Positions 1 to 7,715 of a stretch of DNA of 64,000 bases are shown in pieces; the first letter of the stretch is position 1, and each line of letters begins with the position of its first letter. The notes below the pieces were generated by a model that was not told where the DNA came from, searched no databases, and saw only the letters and a list, made by a program, of their open reading frames with translations. The translations under genes were made by a program, and so were the position numbers. Source of the DNA: Streptomyces pyxinae (GTDB taxonomy: Bacteria; Actinomycetota; Actinomycetes; Streptomycetales; Streptomycetaceae); assembly GCF_024756275.1 (NCBI RefSeq), contig NZ_JANUGQ010000013.1, positions 124,001 through 188,000 of the forward strand, given 5' to 3'.

Positions 1-166
1 GATCGGCCTGACCTGGCACCGCTACGTGGGTGACGCGGGCCGGATCGTCTCGCTGGAGCACTTCGGTGCCTCGGCCGACGCCAAGGTCCTCTTCCGCGAG
101 TTCGGCTTCACCGCCGACGCGGTCGCCGCCGCCGCCCGGGAATCCCTCGACGCCGCCGCGCGCTGA
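1..166 (+). CDS. tkt: Transketolase, C-terminal end only
   Basis: These are the last 54 codons and the TGA stop of a transketolase whose body lies left of the window; the frame starts at base 2. The tail reads HRYVGDAGRIVSLEHFGAS and then KVLFREFGF, which is the typical end of bacterial transketolase, the thiamine-diphosphate enzyme that moves two-carbon units between sugar phosphates. Transaldolase starts 38 bases downstream on the same strand, as in other actinobacterial pentose phosphate clusters. The identification rests on a short tail plus this context, and nothing can be said here about the catalytic domains. Confidence 0.9.
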   Translation, partial: IGLTWHRYVGDAGRIVSLEHFGASADAKVLFREFGFTADAVAAAARESLDAAAR

Positions 167-203
167 CGCCCATATACGAGTTTCCCTAGGAGATGCAACC
201 CTC

Positions 204-1322
204 ATGACAGACGCACTCAAGCGCCTCTCCGACGAAGGCGTCGCGATCTGGCTCGACGACCTGTCCCGCAAGCGGATCACCTCCGGCAACCTGGCCGAGC
301 TGATCGACGAGCGGCACGTCGTGGGCGTCACCACCAACCCCTCGATCTTCCAGAAGGCGATCTCCCAGGGTGACGGCTACGACCAGCAGCTGTCCGACCT
401 GGCCGCCCGTGAGGTGACGGTCGAGGAAGCCATTCGCATGATCACCACGGCGGACGTCCGGGACGCCGCCGACATCCTGCGGCCGGTCTTCGACCGCACC
501 CAGGGCCAGGACGGCCGGGTCTCCATCGAGGTCGACCCGCGCCTGGCGCACAACACCAAGGCGACGGCCGCCGAGGCCAAGCAGCTCGCGTGGCTGGTGG
601 ACCGGCCCAACACCCTGATCAAGATCCCGGCCACCGAGGCGGGTCTGCCGGCGATCACCGAGACCATCGGCCTCGGCATCAGCGTCAATGTCACGCTGGT
701 CTTCTCGCTGGACCGCTACCGCAAGGTCATGGACGCCTACCTCTCCGGCCTGGAGAAGGCCAAGGAGCGCGGTCTGGACCTGTCGAAGATCCACTCGGTG
801 GCGTCCTTCTTCGTCTCCCGGGTGGACACCGAGATCGACAAGCGGCTCGACGGCATCGGCACCGACGAGGCCAAGGCCCTCAAGGGCAAGGCGGCGCTGG
901 CCAACGCGCGGCTCGCCTTCCAGGCGTACGAGGAGGTCTTCTCCTCCGACCGCTGGGCGGCGCTGGACAAGGCGCAGGCCAACAAGCAGCGCCCGCTCTG
1001 GGCCTCGACCGGCGTCAAGGACCCGGCGTACAAGGACACCCTGTACGTGGACGAGCTCGTCGCCCCGGGCACCGTCAACACCATGCCGGAGGCCACCCTG
1101 GAGGCGGCCGGCGACCACGGCTCGATCACCGGCAACACGATCGCCGGCACCTACGAGCAGGCCCGCGCCGACCTCGACGCCATCGAGAAGCTGGGCATCT
1201 CGTACGACGAGGTCGTGCGGCTGCTGGAGGACGAGGGCGTCGACAAGTTCGAGGCGTCCTGGAACGACCTGCTCAAGTCGACCGAGGCGGAGCTCAAGCG
1301 CCTCGCTCCCTCGGAGGGCTGA
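204..1322 (+). CDS. tal: Transaldolase
   Basis: This 372-residue protein exchanges dihydroxyacetone units between sedoheptulose 7-phosphate and glyceraldehyde 3-phosphate in the non-oxidative pentose phosphate pathway, in the cytoplasm. The Schiff-base lysine is Lys140 in the motif LIKIPATEAG, and the N-terminal motif GVTTNPSIF is typical of the long actinobacterial transaldolases. The ATG at 204 follows an AGGAG site at 188-192 and gives the usual length; the frame is open further upstream, but that part overlaps tkt and is not conserved sequence. The next gene, zwf, begins four bases after this stop, so the two are probably co-transcribed and translationally linked. Confidence 0.96.
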   Translation: MTDALKRLSDEGVAIWLDDLSRKRITSGNLAELIDERHVVGVTTNPSIFQKAISQGDGYDQQLSDLAAREVTVEEAIRMITTADVRDAADILRPVFDRTQGQDGRVSIEVDPRLAHNTKATAAEAKQLAWLVDRPNTLIKIPATEAGLPAITETIGLGISVNVTLVFSLDRYRKVMDAYLSGLEKAKERGLDLSKIHSVASFFVSRVDTEIDKRLDGIGTDEAKALKGKAALANARLAFQAYEEVFSSDRWAALDKAQANKQRPLWASTGVKDPAYKDTLYVDELVAPGTVNTMPEATLEAAGDHGSITGNTIAGTYEQARADLDAIEKLGISYDEVVRLLEDEGVDKFEASWNDLLKSTEAELKRLAPSEG

Positions 1323-1326
1323 GGAC

Positions 1327-2859
1327 TTGTCCGGAGTACACGGAGCCAATCCGCTCCGTGACGCCCAGGACCGACGGCTCCCGCGCATCGCGGGGCCGTC
1401 GGGCCTGGTGATTTTCGGCGTCACGGGCGATTTGTCGCGCAAGAAGCTGATGCCCGCCGTCTACGACCTCGCCAACCGGGGTCTGCTTCCGCCGGGCTTC
1501 TCGCTGATCGGCTTCGCCCGCCGGCAGTGGGAGGACGAGGACTTCGCCGAAGAGGTCTACCAGGCGGTCAAGCAGCACGCGCGGACGCCGTTCCGCGAGG
1601 AGGTCTGGCAGCAGCTCAGCCAGGGAATGCGCTTCGTCCAGGGCGACTTCGACGACCACGACGCGTTCGAGACCCTGAAGAAGACGATGGAGGAGCTGGA
1701 CAAGGCGCAGGGGACGGGCGGCAATTTCGCCTTCTACCTCTCGGTGCCGCCCAAGTTCTTCCCGCTCGTCGTCCAGCAGCTCAAGAAGCACGGGCTGGCC
1801 GACCAGAAGGACGGCTCCTGGCGGCGCGCGGTCATCGAGAAGCCGTTCGGCCACGATCTGACCTCCGCCAAGGAGCTCAACGAGATCGTGCACGAGGTCT
1901 TCGCCTCGGACCAGGTCTTCCGGATCGACCACTACCTCGGCAAGGAGACCGTCCAGAACATCCTGGCGCTCCGCTTCGCCAACACCCTCTTCGAGCCGAT
2001 CTGGAACCGGTCCTATGTCGACCACGTCCAGATCACCATGGCCGAGGACATCGGCATCGGCGGCCGGGCCGGGTACTACGACGGCATCGGCGCCGCCCGG
2101 GACGTCATCCAGAACCACCTGCTCCAGCTGCTGGCGCTCACCGCCATGGAGGAACCCGCCTCCTTCGACGCGGACGCGCTGGCCTCCGAGAAGACCAAGG
2201 TGCTGGGCGCGGTCAAGCTCCCGAAGGACCTGGGCCGGGACACCGTGCGCGCGCAGTACGCGGCCGGCTGGCAGGGCGGCGAGCGGGCCGTCGGCTACCT
2301 GGAGGAGGAGGGCATCGACCCGGCCTCCAAGACCGACACCTACGCCGCGGTCAAGCTGGAGATCGACAACCGCCGCTGGGCGGGCGTCCCCTTCTATCTG
2401 CGCACCGGCAAGCGGCTGGGCCGCCGGGTCACCGAGATCGCGGTGGTCTTCCAGCGCGCCCCGCACTCGCCCTTCGACCACACCGCCACCGAGGAGCTGG
2501 GGCAGAACGCCCTGGTCATCCGGGTGCAGCCGGACGAGGGCGTGACCATGCGGTTCGGTTCCAAGGTGCCCGGCACCTCGATGGAGGTCCGGGACGTCTC
2601 GATGGACTTCGCGTACGGCGAGTCCTTCACCGAGTCCAGCCCCGAGGCGTACGAGCGGCTCATCCTCGATGTGCTGCTGGGCGACTCCAACCTCTTCCCG
2701 CGCACGGAGGAGGTCGAGCGCTCCTGGGAGATCCTCGACCCGATCGAGGAGTACTGGGACCAGCACGGCAAGCCCGCGCAGTACACGGCGGGCACCTGGG
2801 GCCCGGCCGAGGCGGACGAAATGCTCGCACGAGACGGACGGAGCTGGCGCCGGCCATGA
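1327..2859 (+). CDS. zwf: Glucose-6-phosphate 1-dehydrogenase
   Basis: This 510-residue enzyme oxidises glucose 6-phosphate to 6-phosphogluconolactone with reduction of NADP, the entry step of the oxidative pentose phosphate pathway. The nucleotide-binding motif FGVTGDLSRKK is at about residues 30-40 and the substrate-binding and catalytic signature IDHYLGKE begins at residue 200. I chose a TTG start at 1327. It is four bases after the tal stop, has a GGAGGG site inside the end of tal (1313-1318) with 8-base spacing, and the next in-frame ATG would cut off the nucleotide-binding domain. The stop overlaps the opcA start (ATGA). Confidence 0.96.
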   Translation: MSGVHGANPLRDAQDRRLPRIAGPSGLVIFGVTGDLSRKKLMPAVYDLANRGLLPPGFSLIGFARRQWEDEDFAEEVYQAVKQHARTPFREEVWQQLSQGMRFVQGDFDDHDAFETLKKTMEELDKAQGTGGNFAFYLSVPPKFFPLVVQQLKKHGLADQKDGSWRRAVIEKPFGHDLTSAKELNEIVHEVFASDQVFRIDHYLGKETVQNILALRFANTLFEPIWNRSYVDHVQITMAEDIGIGGRAGYYDGIGAARDVIQNHLLQLLALTAMEEPASFDADALASEKTKVLGAVKLPKDLGRDTVRAQYAAGWQGGERAVGYLEEEGIDPASKTDTYAAVKLEIDNRRWAGVPFYLRTGKRLGRRVTEIAVVFQRAPHSPFDHTATEELGQNALVIRVQPDEGVTMRFGSKVPGTSMEVRDVSMDFAYGESFTESSPEAYERLILDVLLGDSNLFPRTEEVERSWEILDPIEEYWDQHGKPAQYTAGTWGPAEADEMLARDGRSWRRP

Positions 2860-4067
2860 AGATCGACCTCACGGACACCACGTCCAGCAAGATCAACAAG
2901 GCTCTGGTGCAGGGCCGGCGGGCCCTCGGTACCCCCGCCGTCGGCATGGTGCTCACGCTGGTCATCGTCACCGACGAGGAGAACGCGTACGACGCGCTCA
3001 AGGCCTCCAACGAGGCGTCCCGCGAACACCCCTCCCGCACCCTGGTCGTCATCAAGCGGGTCTCCCGCTCCCCGCGCGCCCGTGCCTCCGCCCGGCTGGA
3101 CGCCGAGGTGCGGGTCGGCGCGGACGCCGGCGCCGGCGAGACGGTGGTGCTGCGGCTGTACGGCGAGGTCACCGACCACGCCCAGTCCGTGGTGCTCCCG
3201 CTGCTGCTGCCGGACGCGCCGGTCGTCGTCTGGTGGCCGGTCGCCGGCCCCACCGACCCGGCCAACGACCCGCTGGGGGCGCTCGGCCAGCGCCGGGTGA
3301 CCGACACCTACGCGGCCGAGCAGCCGGTCGAGGACCTGATCGCCCGCGCCCACGCCTACACCCCGGGCGACACGGATCTGTCCTGGACCCGGATCACCCC
3401 CTGGCGCTCCATGCTGGCCGCCGCCCTGGACCAGGTCGAGTGCGAGGTCACCTCGGCCGAGGTGGAGGGCGAGGAGTACAACCCGAGCGTGGAGCTGCTG
3501 GCCATGTGGCTGGCCGACCGGCTGAAGGTGACGGTCCGCCGTTCCTCCTCGGCCGGGCCCGGGCTCACCGCGGTACGGCTGGAGACCAGCTGCGGGCCGA
3601 TCGCCCTGCACCGCCCGGACGCCCTGCTCGCCACGCTCTCCATGCAGGGGCAGCCGGACCGGGCGGTGGCGCTCAAGCGCCGCGACACGGCCGAGCTGAT
3701 CGCCGAGGAGCTGCGGCGGCTGGACCCGGACGACACCTATGCCTCGGCACTGCGGTACGGCGTGGAGAAGCTGCGCGCCGCCGAGGCGGAGTCCGGAACG
3801 GAGGCCGCTCCGGCCGCCGAGGGCGTGGCCTCGCCGCAGGGCGAGCCGACCGCCACCGGCGCCCCGGGCTCCGGTGCCGGCCAGGGCGGGGAGGCGGGCG
3901 CCGCGTCCGGCTCCGCGTCCGACGCCGGGTCCGCGTCGGACTCCGACACCGGCTCCGGGTCCGACTCCGCGTCCGGCAAGGGTGCCGGGGGCGCCAAGGG
4001 CGGGGCCAAGCCGGCCGAGCGCGGACCCGCCAAGAAGGCCCCGGTCAAGCGGGCGGCGGCCAAGTGA
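2856..4067 (+). CDS. opcA: Glucose-6-phosphate dehydrogenase assembly protein OpcA, with low-complexity tail
   Basis: OpcA proteins are needed for full activity and assembly or redox control of glucose-6-phosphate dehydrogenase in cyanobacteria and actinobacteria. This copy has 403 residues. The conserved part runs from the start to about residue 310 and includes the segment PDAPVVVWWPV. The last 90 or so residues are low-complexity: Gly/Ala/Ser with alternating Ser-Asp pairs, then a basic end (KKAPVKRAAAK). OpcA proteins are usually about 300-350 residues, so the tail looks like an added, probably disordered extension. The gene overlaps zwf by four bases upstream and pgl by four bases downstream, so its product is probably made together with the enzyme it serves. 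Confidence 0.94.
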   Translation: MKIDLTDTTSSKINKALVQGRRALGTPAVGMVLTLVIVTDEENAYDALKASNEASREHPSRTLVVIKRVSRSPRARASARLDAEVRVGADAGAGETVVLRLYGEVTDHAQSVVLPLLLPDAPVVVWWPVAGPTDPANDPLGALGQRRVTDTYAAEQPVEDLIARAHAYTPGDTDLSWTRITPWRSMLAAALDQVECEVTSAEVEGEEYNPSVELLAMWLADRLKVTVRRSSSAGPGLTAVRLETSCGPIALHRPDALLATLSMQGQPDRAVALKRRDTAELIAEELRRLDPDDTYASALRYGVEKLRAAEAESGTEAAPAAEGVASPQGEPTATGAPGSGAGQGGEAGAASGSASDAGSASDSDTGSGSDSASGKGAGGAKGGAKPAERGPAKKAPVKRAAAK

Positions 4068-4870
4068 GCGCACCCCGGCTGGTCGTCCACCGCGACAAGG
4101 AGCTGATGGCCCGGGCGGCCGCCGCCCGGCTGATCACCGCCGTGGTGGACGCCCAGGCCGCGCGCGGCTCGGCGTCCGTGGTGCTCACCGGCGGGCGCAA
4201 CGGCAACGGGCTGCTCGCCGCGCTGGGCGCCTCGCCCGCCCGGGACGCGATCGACTGGTCCCGGCTCGACCTCTGGTGGGGCGACGAACGCTTCCTGCCG
4301 GAGGGCGACCCGGACCGGAACGACACCCAGGCCCGGGAGGCGCTGCTCGACGCGGTGCCGCTGGACCCGGCCCGGGTGCACCCGATGCCGGTGGCCGGCG
4401 GGGCGTACGGCTCCGACGCGGACGCGGCCGCCGCCGCCTACGCCGAGGAACTGGCCGCCGCGGCGGGCCGGTCCGGTGGCAGGGCGGTGCCCGTCTTCGA
4501 CGTGCTGCTGCTGGGCGTCGGGCCGGACACCCATGTCGCCTCGCTCTTCCCGGGACTGCCGGGGGTGCGGGAGACCGAGCGCCCGGTGGTGGCGGTGCGC
4601 GAGGCGCCGAAGCCGCCGCCCACCCGGGTCTCGCTGACCCTTCCGGCGATCCGGACGGCCCGTGAGGTGTGGCTGCTGGCGGCGGGCGAGGACAAGGCGA
4701 AGGCCGCGGCGACCGTGCTGGCGGCCACCGAGGACGGCTCCGACGGGGACCCGGCGTCCGCTCCGGCGGCCGGGGCCCGGGGCCGGGAGCGCACGCTCTG
4801 GCTGCTGGACGCGGCGGCCGCCGCCGAGCTGCCGGAGTCGCTGTACCGCCCGGCGGCCTCCTCCGGCTGA
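4064..4870 (+). CDS. pgl: 6-phosphogluconolactonase
   Basis: This 268-residue protein hydrolyses 6-phosphogluconolactone, the product of Zwf, to 6-phosphogluconate. It carries the NagB/lactonase-family motif WWGDERFLPEGDPDRN at about residues 71-86 and the segment GVGPDTHVASLFPG near residue 150. The GTG start at 4064 overlaps the opcA stop (GTGA), so the gene is translationally coupled and completes the zwf-opcA-pgl set. A strong hairpin lies 18 bases after its stop, so this is probably the last gene of the transcript. The family and its place in this cluster are well established. Confidence 0.95.
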   Translation: MSAPRLVVHRDKELMARAAAARLITAVVDAQAARGSASVVLTGGRNGNGLLAALGASPARDAIDWSRLDLWWGDERFLPEGDPDRNDTQAREALLDAVPLDPARVHPMPVAGGAYGSDADAAAAAYAEELAAAAGRSGGRAVPVFDVLLLGVGPDTHVASLFPGLPGVRETERPVVAVREAPKPPPTRVSLTLPAIRTAREVWLLAAGEDKAKAAATVLAATEDGSDGDPASAPAAGARGRERTLWLLDAAAAAELPESLYRPAASSG

Positions 4871-4888
4871 GGCAAGCCGCACACCCCG

Positions 4889-4931
4889 GGCTCGGGCCCG
4901 GTCCGCCACCCCGGCGGGCCGGGCCCGAGCC
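4889..4931 (+). terminator. Hairpin terminator after the pentose phosphate operon
   Basis: A perfect 13-bp inverted repeat (ggctcgggcccgg at 4889-4901 and its complement at 4919-4931) with a 17-base loop starts 18 bases after the pgl stop. There is no T-run, which is normal for Streptomyces terminators. Confidence 0.75.
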
Positions 4932-5017
4932 GTGTCGGGGGCGGCTCCTGGCGGGGGCGGGGTCCGCTCTCCGCGCGGAGCCGGGTGCCCGAGTCATGTC
5001 GGGGGCGGCTCCTGGCG
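4923..5017. repeat. 31-bp direct repeat, two copies
   Basis: Bases 4923-4953 and 4987-5017 match at 29 of 31 positions and share the core tgtcgggggcggctcctgg. The first copy overlaps the right arm of the terminator hairpin. It looks like a local duplication in the spacer between pgl and the small secreted protein gene. Confidence 0.8.
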
Positions 5018-5136
5018 AGGCTGTGATGTCCCTCCCTGCTTCAACACCCGGATTCCGCTGACCGGTTGGCGGCACTGTGCCAGAGTGGTCGCCGTCCGGC
5101 GAGGCACCGGACGCACCCCTTCCGAGAGGAGCCGTC

Positions 5137-5499
5137 ATGGCGACGCACGCCACGCAGGACGTCATACCGGTACGCCGGAGGTTCCGGGCCCGGCCCGGTG
5201 TACTCGCAGGTCTGGTGGCCTCGGTCGCCGCACTGCTGCTGGCACCGGTCTCCCCCGCGCACGCCGCCGGCCCCTACACCTACGCCATGGCCCAGCACAT
5301 CGGCTCCCGGCTCACCATCTGCGCCCAGGACCTGGACGTACGGCACTCCCGGGGTGGCGCCGGCTTCAATCAGCTGCACTCCGGCCAGACGTTCACCGTG
5401 GAGGGCGTCGACGGCGAGTTCGGCAGCGAGTGGGTGTACGGCTTCGCCTACGGCAATGTGAACGCCCGGGGCTATGTCCAGAACGGCTGGTTCTGCTGA
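5137..5499 (+). CDS. Small secreted protein, SH3-like
   Basis: This encodes 120 residues with a Sec signal peptide: a basic N-terminus (RRRFRARP), a hydrophobic core (GLVASVAALLLA) and a likely cut after AHA at about residue 43. The mature part is only about 77 residues and contains two cysteines, Cys62 and the C-terminal Cys120, which could form one disulfide. The repeated Gly/Tyr pattern (GSEWVYGFAYGN, GYVQNGWFC) resembles bacterial SH3-like domains, but I cannot name a function. The ATG at 5137 follows a GAGAGGA site at 5124-5130; an in-frame upstream ATG would put extra residues before the signal peptide. It stands alone between a terminator and a convergent operon. Confidence 0.85.
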   Translation: MATHATQDVIPVRRRFRARPGVLAGLVASVAALLLAPVSPAHAAGPYTYAMAQHIGSRLTICAQDLDVRHSRGGAGFNQLHSGQTFTVEGVDGEFGSEWVYGFAYGNVNARGYVQNGWFC

Positions 5500-5508
5500 C
5501 CGGTCCGG

Positions 5509-7209
5509 CTACCCGCTCGTCCCCGCCCCGGGGCCGGGCTCCAGAAACGGTTCGAGCAGCCCCGGGACGGCCCCGGCGGCGAACTCCAGTCCCTCACCGG
5601 TGCCGGCGTCGAAGGCGTGGTACGCCCCCGAGCCGGCCGCCGTGGTGGCGGTCAGGGTGACCAGGCCGGCCCGGCGCTGGAACCAGGACTGCTTGACCAC
5701 CCAGCCGATCACCCCCTCCCGCCGCAGCGCCACGGTGCTGCGGCGGACGGAGCCGTGCCGGACGACCAGGTAGTCACCGGTCAGGCCGTGGCCCAGGCTC
5801 CGGTAGCCGTCCCGGGCAAGCAGCAGCGCCACGGGCACCAGCACCACCGCGCAGCCGCCCGCCACATACAGCAGCACATCGGTGAGGAGCGCGCCGAGCA
5901 GGGCCAGGACGGCGACGGGTATCAGCGCCGCGCCCAGTGCCCAGCGCACCCGGCGGGCCCGGGCGGCGGGCGGATGGGCGGTCAGCAGCGCCCCGGTCGG
6001 CGGTACGGCCTCCCGCAGCACCCGGGCGGCCACCTGGTCGGCCACCGCCCGGGGCGCGACGGGCAGCAGCGTCTTGTGGTCGGCGTGCTTGTCCTCGTCG
6101 TCCTCGGCTATGCCGGTGGCCACGGCGTCCACCCGGGCCGCCCCGCAGAGCCGGGCGCCGAGCGGCTCCACCAGCTCCACCCCGCGCAGCCGGCGCTCCT
6201 CCAGCGAGAGCGAGCGGGCGGTGAACAGCCCGCGCCGCACCCGCAGGGTGCCGCCGGGCTCCCGGTCCAGCCGGTAGTTCCACCACATCTCGACCCAGAG
6301 GCCCAGCGCCCCGACGACACCGGTCAGCAGGGCGATCGCCGCCAGGGCCAGGACCATCCAGAGCACCGGGGTGTCCCGGAACCGCTCCCCCACCCAGTCG
6401 ATGACCTCGCTCTGCGCTCCGAACCACTCGCTGACCTGCATCACTCCGCCGGCCGCCGCGCCGCCGAGGACCGGGGCGAGGAAGGAGACCGGCGCGTACC
6501 GGATCCAGCGCGGGTCCAGGGCCGCCAGCGTGCCGTCCGGGTGCCCGGCAGGCGCCGGCCCCCGGTCGCGGTCGAGCAGCAGGGCGCGGAGCCGTTCGCC
6601 CTCGGCCCGGCCGACCGGCATCAGCTCCAGGGTGGACTCGCCGCCTCCGGTGTGCTCGCCGGTGCCTATCCGCACCTTGACCAGACCGAGCACCCGCAGC
6701 AGCGGCGGGGCGACCAGATCGACGGTACGGATGCGCTCCCGGGCCAGCGAGCGCCGCTTGACCAGGAGGATCCCGCTGTGCAGCTCGGCCCGCTCGGGCC
6801 CGATCCGGTAGCGGGTGCGGTTCCACCGGACCCGGCCGGCGACGGCCCCGCTCGCCACCGCCAGCGCGAAACCGGCCGGCAGCAGGGCGAGGCCGAGGAG
6901 TCGACCGCTCCCGTGTCCCGCCCAGCCGGCGCCGGCCAGGCCCAGCAGCACCGGGAAGCCCGCGCCGGCCGCGACCCCGGCCGTCACCAGGGTGGCGAGC
7001 AGGACGGCGCGCGGATGGAGCCGCAGCCAGCCGTCCGGTCCGGGCTCCGCCCCGGCCACCGGCCCGGGCTCGGACACGGGCACAGTCAGGTCACCGCCAC
7101 CGGCACCGGGGCGCGGCGCCGGGCCGGTCCCGCCGGCGGGGGCGCCCGGAGGGCCGGTGTCGAGGCGGGGAGTGTCCCCGAGTCCGTCCCCGGGGTGCGG
7201 CGCGGTCAC
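5509..7209 (-). CDS. Membrane PH-domain protein, YdbT-like
   Basis: This 566-residue protein has several pairs of hydrophobic segments (for example around residues 68-120, 275-305 and 440-480), each followed by a bacterial pleckstrin-homology type domain (bPH2). One contains NRTRYRIGPERAELHSGIL and the last contains DYLVVRHGSVRRSTVALRREGVIGWV. The YdbS/YdbT pair is widespread in Firmicutes and Actinobacteria, and its biochemical role is uncertain. The GTG start at 7209 overlaps the stop of the upstream YdbS-like gene (GTGA). The first 65 residues are a Pro/Gly-rich, probably disordered cytoplasmic segment. It converges with the small secreted protein gene, with 9 bases between the stops. Confidence 0.88.
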   Translation of the reverse strand: MTAPHPGDGLGDTPRLDTGPPGAPAGGTGPAPRPGAGGGDLTVPVSEPGPVAGAEPGPDGWLRLHPRAVLLATLVTAGVAAGAGFPVLLGLAGAGWAGHGSGRLLGLALLPAGFALAVASGAVAGRVRWNRTRYRIGPERAELHSGILLVKRRSLARERIRTVDLVAPPLLRVLGLVKVRIGTGEHTGGGESTLELMPVGRAEGERLRALLLDRDRGPAPAGHPDGTLAALDPRWIRYAPVSFLAPVLGGAAAGGVMQVSEWFGAQSEVIDWVGERFRDTPVLWMVLALAAIALLTGVVGALGLWVEMWWNYRLDREPGGTLRVRRGLFTARSLSLEERRLRGVELVEPLGARLCGAARVDAVATGIAEDDEDKHADHKTLLPVAPRAVADQVAARVLREAVPPTGALLTAHPPAARARRVRWALGAALIPVAVLALLGALLTDVLLYVAGGCAVVLVPVALLLARDGYRSLGHGLTGDYLVVRHGSVRRSTVALRREGVIGWVVKQSWFQRRAGLVTLTATTAAGSGAYHAFDAGTGEGLEFAAGAVPGLLEPFLEPGPGAGTSG

Positions 7210-7712
7210 GTGGCGTCCCCCGGGGTGTCCCGGGTGATCCGGGTCAGCCGCTCGGCCAGGTCGGCGGCGAGCCCGTGGTCGAGGCCGGCGATGCGCACCG
7301 CGCCCCGCGCGGAGGCGGTGGTCACCGTGACGGTGGCCAGCCCGAACGCCTGCTGGAGCGGGCCGCGTACGGTGTCCACGGTCTGGATCCGGGACATCGG
7401 GGCGATCCGCCATTCCTGCCAGAGCCATCCGGTCCGGACGTACACGGCGTCCTCGGTGACCTCCCAGCGGTGGAACCCGTACCACCAGCGGGGGAAGAGC
7501 ACTGTGCCGGCCGCACCCAGCACGGCCAGCGCTCCGGCCGGCGGCAGCAGCCAGGACCGGGCGGGCGCGATCAGCGCGCCCAGCACGGCCAGGACCGCCA
7601 CCGGCCCCAGGAACACCAGCAGCCACTGGGTGCGCCACCAGCGCACCGCCCGGCCGTCCAGCCGGTTGTTCGGCGGTCGCAGCCGCACCGCGTCTCCCCC
7701 CGTGGTGGTCAT
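7206..7712 (-). CDS. Membrane PH-domain protein, YdbS-like
   Basis: This 168-residue protein has two hydrophobic helices (about residues 29-48 and 55-77) followed by one bPH2 domain. That domain contains VTEDAVYVRTGWLWQEWRIAPMSRIQTVDT, of which the stretch RIAPMSRIQTVDTVRGPLQQ is the usual family signature. It is the small partner of the YdbS/YdbT pair and its stop overlaps the start of the larger partner. It begins 4 bases after the pgi stop on the same strand, so a pgi-ydbS-ydbT transcript is possible, though the two functions are not linked in any known way. Confidence 0.88.
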   Translation of the reverse strand: MTTTGGDAVRLRPPNNRLDGRAVRWWRTQWLLVFLGPVAVLAVLGALIAPARSWLLPPAGALAVLGAAGTVLFPRWWYGFHRWEVTEDAVYVRTGWLWQEWRIAPMSRIQTVDTVRGPLQQAFGLATVTVTTASARGAVRIAGLDHGLAADLAERLTRITRDTPGDAT

Positions 7713-7715
7713 CGC

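Noticed and set aside
186..1442. Long open frame antisense to tal, and many similar ones opposite zwf, opcA, uvrA, uvrB and rpsA
   Set aside because: In DNA with very high third-position GC the complementary frames stay open. They lack ribosome sites and motifs, while the sense frames are clear known proteins.
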